Assembly (NCBI RefSeq): GCF_900104385.1
Contig: NZ_FNJA01000001.1
Coordinates: forward strand, 96,376 to 160,375
Direction: 5' to 3'
DNA length: 64,000 bases
Origin: Rhodoferax sp. OV413
GTDB lineage: Bacteria > Pseudomonadota > Gammaproteobacteria > Burkholderiales > Burkholderiaceae_C
Below the pieces are notes generated by a model, which made no database searches, was not told where the DNA came from, and saw nothing but the letters and a program-made list of their open reading frames with translations. Below, one piece after another: positions 59,543 through 64,000 of the stretch (position 1 is the stretch's first letter; each line of letters starts with the position of its first letter). The position numbers were made by a program, and so were the translations under genes.

Positions 59543-60490
59543 GTGTTTGCCGGGCGCTACATAGGCCGGTTCGCGCCCTCGCCCACCGGCCCCTTGCATG
59601 CCGGATCTTTGGTAGCTGCGCTGGCCAGCTGGCTGGACGCTCGCGCCCATGGTGGCCAGTGGCTGGTGCGCATCGAAGACGTGGACACGCCACGCTGCGT
59701 GCCGGGCGCCGATGCGCTAATCCTGCAGCAGCTGGCCGCCTGCGGCCTGCTGCCAGATGCGCCACCCACGGTCCAGTCGCAGCGCGGCGCCCTGTACCAA
59801 CATGCGCTGGACCAGCTGGTGGCTACCGGCTGGGCCTACCCCTGTGGCTGTTCGCGCAAAGACGTGGAAGCCGCCTGCGCGGCACGCGGCCAGCTGCGCG
59901 AGCGCAATGCCGAGCTGGTCTATCCCGGCACCTGCCGCAACGGCCTGCAGGGCCGGCCGGCCCGGGCCTGGCGTTTACGCACCGATAAATTGATAGAAAA
60001 CAAGGCTCTGGCGCACATTCATCCTGCGCAGGCAGCTATCAATTCTGTAGTAAGCGATGTGCTGCACTGGAGCGACCGGCTGCTCGGCCCGCAACGGCAG
60101 GACTTGGCTACCGCGGTGGGCGACTTCGTGCTGCGACGTGCCGACGGCCTGTGGGCCTACCAGCTGGCGGTGGTGGTGGACGATGCGGCCCAGGGCATCA
60201 GCCATGTGGTGCGCGGCCAGGACCTGGCCGACAACACACCGCGCCAGATCCTGCTGCAGCAGGCGCTGGGCCTGCCCAGGCCGCAGTACCTGCATACGCC
60301 GCTGGTGCTGGGCGCCAATGGCGAAAAGCTGTCCAAGCAAAACGGCGCCCAGGCGCTGGACACCCGTGCCCCGCTGGCCACCCTGAACGCCGCGGCCCAG
60401 GTGCTGGGCCTGCCGCCGCAAACCGACATCCCGGCCATGGCGCTGGCGCACTGGGTCGAGGCCTGGCGCGCCCGGCTGGCCATCACCTGA
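59543..60490 (+). CDS. gluQ: glutamyl-Q tRNA(Asp) synthetase with repeat-derived insert
   Basis: 315 residues from GTG 59543 (GAGCGGA upstream); TTG 59537 is too close to that site. Class I signature [13 protein letters not shown] (HIGH-like) and the KMSKS-like KLSKQNG. Zinc ligands [12 protein letters not shown] plus YPGTC. It charges Glu onto queuosine in tRNA(Asp). Between AWRLRT and LHWSDRLLG lie about 24 residues ([20 protein letters not shown] and onward) that the family lacks; their DNA is repeat copy R13. Confidence 0.92.
   Translation: MFAGRYIGRFAPSPTGPLHAGSLVAALASWLDARAHGGQWLVRIEDVDTPRCVPGADALILQQLAACGLLPDAPPTVQSQRGALYQHALDQLVATGWAYPCGCSRKDVEAACAARGQLRERNAELVYPGTCRNGLQGRPARAWRLRTDKLIENKALAHIHPAQAAINSVVSDVLHWSDRLLGPQRQDLATAVGDFVLRRADGLWAYQLAVVVDDAAQGISHVVRGQDLADNTPRQILLQQALGLPRPQYLHTPLVLGANGEKLSKQNGAQALDTRAPLATLNAAAQVLGLPPQTDIPAMALAHWVEAWRARLAIT
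59983..60056. repeat. palindromic repeat family, copy R13 (inside gluQ)
   Basis: GATAAATTGATAGAAAACAA, then GGCTCTGGCGCACATTCATC, then CTGCGCAGGCAGCTATCAAT. Flanks ATTGATAG and CTATCAAT are inverted repeats. In frame within gluQ. Confidence 0.7.
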
Positions 60491-60532
60491 ACTGCGCGCG
60501 CAACCAGACGGGCGGCGCGGGGCCGCGCAGAA

Positions 60533-61279
60533 ATGGAATATCCTCTGCAATCCATGCATAACGAATCCTCCCCCCCCAGCGTGGCGACCGACGGTGCTCC
60601 CGCTGCCGTGTCCCACCCCAAAACCATCAAGAGCTTTGTGCTGCGCGCCGGCCGTACCACCAGCGGGCAAGCCAAGGCCTTTGAGACCCTGGGGCCGCAA
60701 TTTCTGCTGCCCTACCGCGCCGCGCCGCTGGACCTGGACGCCGCCTTTGGCCGCAGCGCCCCTAACATCCTGGAAATCGGTTTCGGCATGGGCGAAGCCA
60801 CGGCCTCGATCGCCGCGCTGCTGCCCGAAAAGAATTTTCTGTGCTGCGAAGTGCACCAGCCCGGTGTGGGCGCGCTGCTCAAACGCATAGGCGAACAAGG
60901 CCAGACGAATATCCGCATCTGCTCGCACGACGCGGTGGAGGTGATCGACCACATGCTGCCGCTGGCCAGCTTGGACGGCATCCACGTGTTCTTCCCCGAC
61001 CCCTGGCACAAAAAGAAGCACAACAAGCGCCGCCTGCTGCAAGCTCCGCTGGTCGCCAAGCTGGCGGCACGCCTCAAGCCCGGCGGCTACCTGCACTGCG
61101 CGACCGACTGGCAGAACTATGCCGAACAGATGCTGGAAGTATTGGGCGCCGAGCCTTTGCTGAAAAACACCGCCGCCGACTACGCGCCCAAGCCCGACTA
61201 CCGGCCGCTGACCAAGTTCGAGAACCGCGGCATCAAGCTCGGCCACGGCGTGTGGGATCTGGTGTTCACACGGGTGTGA
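60533..61279 (+). CDS. trmB: tRNA (guanine-N7-)-methyltransferase
   Basis: 248 residues from ATG 60533 (ATG 60554 also possible). SAM-binding [16 protein letters not shown], then [20 protein letters not shown] and the TrmB signature [16 protein letters not shown]-terminal [17 protein letters not shown]. It methylates G46 of tRNA. The stop overlaps the next gene's GTG. Confidence 0.95.
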   Translation: MEYPLQSMHNESSPPSVATDGAPAAVSHPKTIKSFVLRAGRTTSGQAKAFETLGPQFLLPYRAAPLDLDAAFGRSAPNILEIGFGMGEATASIAALLPEKNFLCCEVHQPGVGALLKRIGEQGQTNIRICSHDAVEVIDHMLPLASLDGIHVFFPDPWHKKKHNKRRLLQAPLVAKLAARLKPGGYLHCATDWQNYAEQMLEVLGAEPLLKNTAADYAPKPDYRPLTKFENRGIKLGHGVWDLVFTRV

Positions 61280-62151
61280 TCCCCACGCGCGACGGCGTGG
61301 GCCCCAGCACCGTCGGCCTGCCCGGCGGCAGCTGGCCCACCGTCATCGACTTCTTTCTGGAGCGATTCCCCACCGTAGACCGTGAAGTCTGGCTGCAGCG
61401 CATGCGCGACGGCCTGGTGCTGGACGAGCAGGCCCTGCCCGTACCACCAGATGCCGTCTACCGGCCCCACACCCGGCTCTACTACTACCGCCACCTGCCG
61501 CAGGAGCCGCGGATTCCGTTCAAAGCCCAGGTGCTGTACCAGGACGACCATCTGGTGGTGGTCGACAAGCCGCATTTCCTGCCCACCGTGCCCGCCGGAC
61601 GCTTTGTACAGGAAAGCCTGCTGGTGCGCCTCAAGCAAAGCCTGGGCATAGACAGCCTCGCGCCCCTGCACCGGCTGGACCGCGAGACCGCGGGCGTCAC
61701 CCTGTTTGCCATCCAGCCGGCCGAGCGCGGGCTGTACCACGCGCTGTTCAAGCAGCGCAACGTGCACAAACACTACGAAGCGATTGCGCCCTGGCGGGAC
61801 GGGCTGCCGGCGGTTTACCGCAGCCAGATCGTGCCGGGTGAGCCGTTTTTTCGCTACCGCGAGGCGCCGGGCGAGCCGAATTCCGAAACCCATATCCAGC
61901 TGATGGAGCTGCACGGCGACTGGGCACGCTACCAGCTATCGCCGGTCACTGGCCGCACCCACCAACTGCGGGTGCACATGGCAGCACTGGGCGTGCCGAT
62001 ACGCAACGACCGCTTCTACCCCGAGGTGGTGAACATTGCCGACGACGACTACAGCGCGCCGCTGCAGCTGCTGGCCCGCTTCATCGCCTTCACCGACCCG
62101 ATTTCCGGCCAGCCACGGGCCTTCCAGAGCCGGCAAGCGCTTACGGTGTAG
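61276..62151 (+). CDS. RluA-family pseudouridine synthase
   Basis: 291 residues from GTG 61276, coupled to trmB by a GTGA overlap. RluA fold with the catalytic Asp in [12 protein letters not shown], the conserved [19 protein letters not shown] and the ending [17 protein letters not shown]. No S4 domain. The RNA target (tRNA or 23S rRNA) cannot be fixed by sequence; grouping with trmB and gluQ suggests tRNA modification. Confidence 0.9.
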   Translation: MIPTRDGVGPSTVGLPGGSWPTVIDFFLERFPTVDREVWLQRMRDGLVLDEQALPVPPDAVYRPHTRLYYYRHLPQEPRIPFKAQVLYQDDHLVVVDKPHFLPTVPAGRFVQESLLVRLKQSLGIDSLAPLHRLDRETAGVTLFAIQPAERGLYHALFKQRNVHKHYEAIAPWRDGLPAVYRSQIVPGEPFFRYREAPGEPNSETHIQLMELHGDWARYQLSPVTGRTHQLRVHMAALGVPIRNDRFYPEVVNIADDDYSAPLQLLARFIAFTDPISGQPRAFQSRQALTV

Positions 62152-62437
62152 GCGCCGCTGAGGGCGTGTCCAGGCGCTCGTTGGGGTACAGCACGGTCGC
62201 CGCCATGGGCACAGCCGAGTCCACGATATCGGAGACCAGGGTGGCGCTGGATGCGTTGGCGGTGCTGGGGATGACCAGGTCTTCGGCCGCGTAGGCCGCG
62301 CCGATCTTGGGTGTCAAAAATATGCCCACGGCCACCATGGCAATGCAGAACACCAGCCAGGCCAGTGCCGACAGCCAGGACTCGCGCCCGCCGCGGCGCC
62401 GGGGCATGGGTTTGGGGCGTACCGTTGTTGTGCGCAT
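62141..62437 (-). CDS. small membrane protein, unknown function
   Basis: 98 residues from ATG 62437, with AGGAGT at good spacing; an upstream ATG at 62518 lacks this. A basic start (MRTTTVRPKPMPRRRGGRES) is followed by one membrane helix (about 24-44) and a Ser/Ala-rich periplasmic tail. No family recognised. Downstream of the response-regulator gene on the same strand, 77 bases apart. Confidence 0.6.
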   Translation of the reverse strand: MRTTTVRPKPMPRRRGGRESWLSALAWLVFCIAMVAVGIFLTPKIGAAYAAEDLVIPSTANASSATLVSDIVDSAVPMAATVLYPNERLDTPSAAPTP

Positions 62438-62514
62438 AAATACTCCTGATTCCAAAATTTGCCTGGCCAGGGCGCCATGCCCCAGTGCATCAGATGCGGT
62501 AGTTGCGTCTTGGT

Positions 62515-63231
62515 TCATTGAATTTGCGGCATATTGCCGGGTGCAGGTACGTAGGCGCCAGGGTCCAGTTCACTGGTGTCATAGACCATTTCGCCGCGCG
62601 CATGGGCGGCCAGCTTGCGGTAGATCTTCTTCACATGGACCAGCACCGAGGGCTGCGGGCTGGCCGCCAGCTCGCCGATTTGCTCCAGAGTCATGCCGCG
62701 GGCGATCCAGCGCAGGATGCCGGCCTCGCTGGCCGACAAAGGATGCGTCGATTCGCGCAGCGGAAACGCCCAGGCCGAGCCACTGCTGACGCCTGGCCGC
62801 AGCCGGAAGCGCCCCAGCACCCGGCGTGCCATGCCCGGGCTGATCGGGGCACAGCCCTCGCGCCAGGCGTGGATGTTGTCGGCCAGGCTGTCGGCCGCCG
62901 TTTCCTTGAATAAATAAGCGGTAGCACCGGCTTCGATGCAGGACAACACCTGTTCGTCATTGCCAAACTGGGTCAGCACCACGATGTCCGACTCAGGGAA
63001 GTGCCAGGCCGCATGGCGGATCACTTCAATTGCCGGCATGTCCTTGAGCTGTAGGTCCACCAGCACCACGTCGGGCGCGCACTGGTCCATCATGGCGATC
63101 GCGGCGGCGGCGGTCGATACGGCGGCTGCCAGGCTGAGTTCGGCATCCTGGTGGACAGCTTCGGCGCAGCGCAGCAAGCATTCGGACTGGCTTTCAGCGA
63201 TCAGGACGCTGGTCGGTTTTTTACGAAACAT
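62515..63231 (-). CDS. LuxR-family response regulator with altered acidic pocket
   Basis: 238 residues from ATG 63231. Receiver at about 5-125 with Asp59 (VVLVDLQLKD) and Lys in YLFKETA; the usual acidic pair is AES (VLIAESQSE), so one metal-binding Asp is gone. A LuxR helix-turn-helix follows at about 170-215 (LSASEAGILRWIARGMTLEQ). No kinase gene is adjacent in the window. It may act independently of phosphorylation or be poorly phosphorylated. Confidence 0.85.
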   Translation of the reverse strand: MFRKKPTSVLIAESQSECLLRCAEAVHQDAELSLAAAVSTAAAAIAMMDQCAPDVVLVDLQLKDMPAIEVIRHAAWHFPESDIVVLTQFGNDEQVLSCIEAGATAYLFKETAADSLADNIHAWREGCAPISPGMARRVLGRFRLRPGVSSGSAWAFPLRESTHPLSASEAGILRWIARGMTLEQIGELAASPQPSVLVHVKKIYRKLAAHARGEMVYDTSELDPGAYVPAPGNMPQIQ

Positions 63232-63404
63232 TGTTATTTTCCTGAACTCCCAAACACTGGCGGATGCCCACTGCAAAGGTTGCAGGAGCTGCGGCAAAAG
63301 ACGTTGCAGGGCTGGCGGAGACGGATCTGCGGAACTGCTTTTCCAACGTATGGATCGGCGGGTTGATCGCTGCATCTTATGAAGGCTGTTCATTGCGCGC
63401 ATCC

Positions 63405-63758
63405 TCAAAATTGACGAAGAACAATAGGGGTGTTGGGGGTTTCACCTTGCGAGTGAGAAACCGCTCGTGTAGGCTCCCGGCGCTGGTTTTTCAGACCCTC
63501 CTGGGCCTGCTGCGGCAGGCTGGCAACGGCCGTCGAATGTTTGTCAAAAATCCCTATCGACACCAGGCTTTGGCGCACGCCGTCTGGCCCGGACAGCACG
63601 GGAATCAAATGCCCGGCGACGGTGGCAAACAGCAGGCTGGCGGCGATCCACAATATCCCGGGGCGGTCAAAATAATGCGGTTCGGGCGGGGCTGGAGAGG
63701 CTGCCGGGGCGGCCAGAGGTTCGGATGGCTCGAAGGGTTCAAAAGGTTCGAAGTTCAT
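63405..63758 (-). CDS. small membrane protein with FEP repeats
   Basis: 117 residues from ATG 63758 with AAGGACA upstream. The N-terminus repeats Phe-Glu-Pro (FEPFEPFEPSEP) from a short DNA tandem, then a Pro/Ala linker, one membrane helix (about 31-50) and a polar tail. No family recognised. It precedes the orphan response-regulator gene on the same strand. Confidence 0.55.
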   Translation of the reverse strand: MNFEPFEPFEPSEPLAAPAASPAPPEPHYFDRPGILWIAASLLFATVAGHLIPVLSGPDGVRQSLVSIGIFDKHSTAVASLPQQAQEGLKNQRREPTRAVSHSQGETPNTPIVLRQF

Positions 63759-64000
63759 AGGTTTTGTCCTTGACAATCGGTACGGCGGAGTGGCTAGTGC
63801 CAACAAACTGGACTTTCCTCTCATCGCGTTTTGCTGTACTTAGGACACCTGAAGCCCGCCTGAAAACTTCTGAAACCGTGCGCTATCGCACATATCCGTC
63901 AAAATTCAGCATTTACGCCAGATTGACAAAGCCATTACGCAGCCGCCAGGCGCTGCCTACATGAACCATCTTTTGCTATTGGGATAAGGAAGTTTTGTTG
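63759..64000. promoter_or_regulatory. upstream region of a gene outside the window
   Basis: No gene seen. It holds the inverted repeat GTGCG-CTAT-CGCAC (63878-63891), a possible operator, and near the end GGATAAGGAAG, a good ribosome-binding site for a gene starting at or beyond the window's last bases. Confidence 0.4.

Overview
The window is high-GC DNA from a betaproteobacterium of the order Burkholderiales, most like the family Comamonadaceae (Rhodoferax-like). I infer this from the protein families, the mltG-tmk-holB-pilZ-tatD gene order and two dispersed repeats. It is ordinary chromosome: I saw no tRNA, rRNA, CRISPR array, prophage or intact insertion sequence. A very probable dif site (37899-37926) places the window at the replication terminus. 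FtsK-type octamers are almost all oriented towards it from both sides.

Left part (1-37.8 kb): the end of a MacB-type exporter and its outer-membrane partner; a patatin/acetyltransferase pair; tag (alkylation repair) divergent from a LuxR-type two-component system, with three copies of one palindromic operator nearby; tadA fused to a dehalogenase-like domain; an LD-carboxypeptidase; a cyclase-FHA protein next to a PilZ flagellar brake protein; a livHMGF importer; a beta-propeller lipoprotein; beta-oxidation genes behind a 22-bp palindrome; GST, SDR and small membrane genes; a DUF2975/XRE pair; pgm; a modE-modB-modA-modC molybdate locus; tex; an HDOD protein; an esterase, an ElaA-like acetyltransferase and ygfZ; then mltG-tmk-holB-pilZ-tatD-ankyrin.

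Right part (38-64 kb): a LacI regulator divergent from a sugar ABC importer plus a GH31 alpha-glucosidase, with a perfect operator inside the promoter; a TauD-type dioxygenase; dnaE; trhO; a MarR regulator divergent from an MFS exporter with twin operators; a LysR regulator divergent from a pirin/DoxX/flavodoxin/pirin operon; a renalase-like oxidoreductase; gluQ, trmB and an RluA-type synthase; an orphan LuxR-type response regulator; and two small membrane proteins.

The most unusual feature is a family of roughly 60-75 bp AT-flanked palindromic repeats, at least 12 copies, with a GCGCA...TGCGC hairpin core and TAGCTG/CTATT flanks. Some copies sit between genes, where the hairpin could act as a terminator. 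Others lie in frame inside genes: they appear to supply the signal peptide of a DUF1223 protein, extra internal segments in GluQ, Tmk, an LD-carboxypeptidase and the FadJ linker, and the last codons of ModC and TrhO. This resembles the protein-coding palindromic elements known from Rickettsia.
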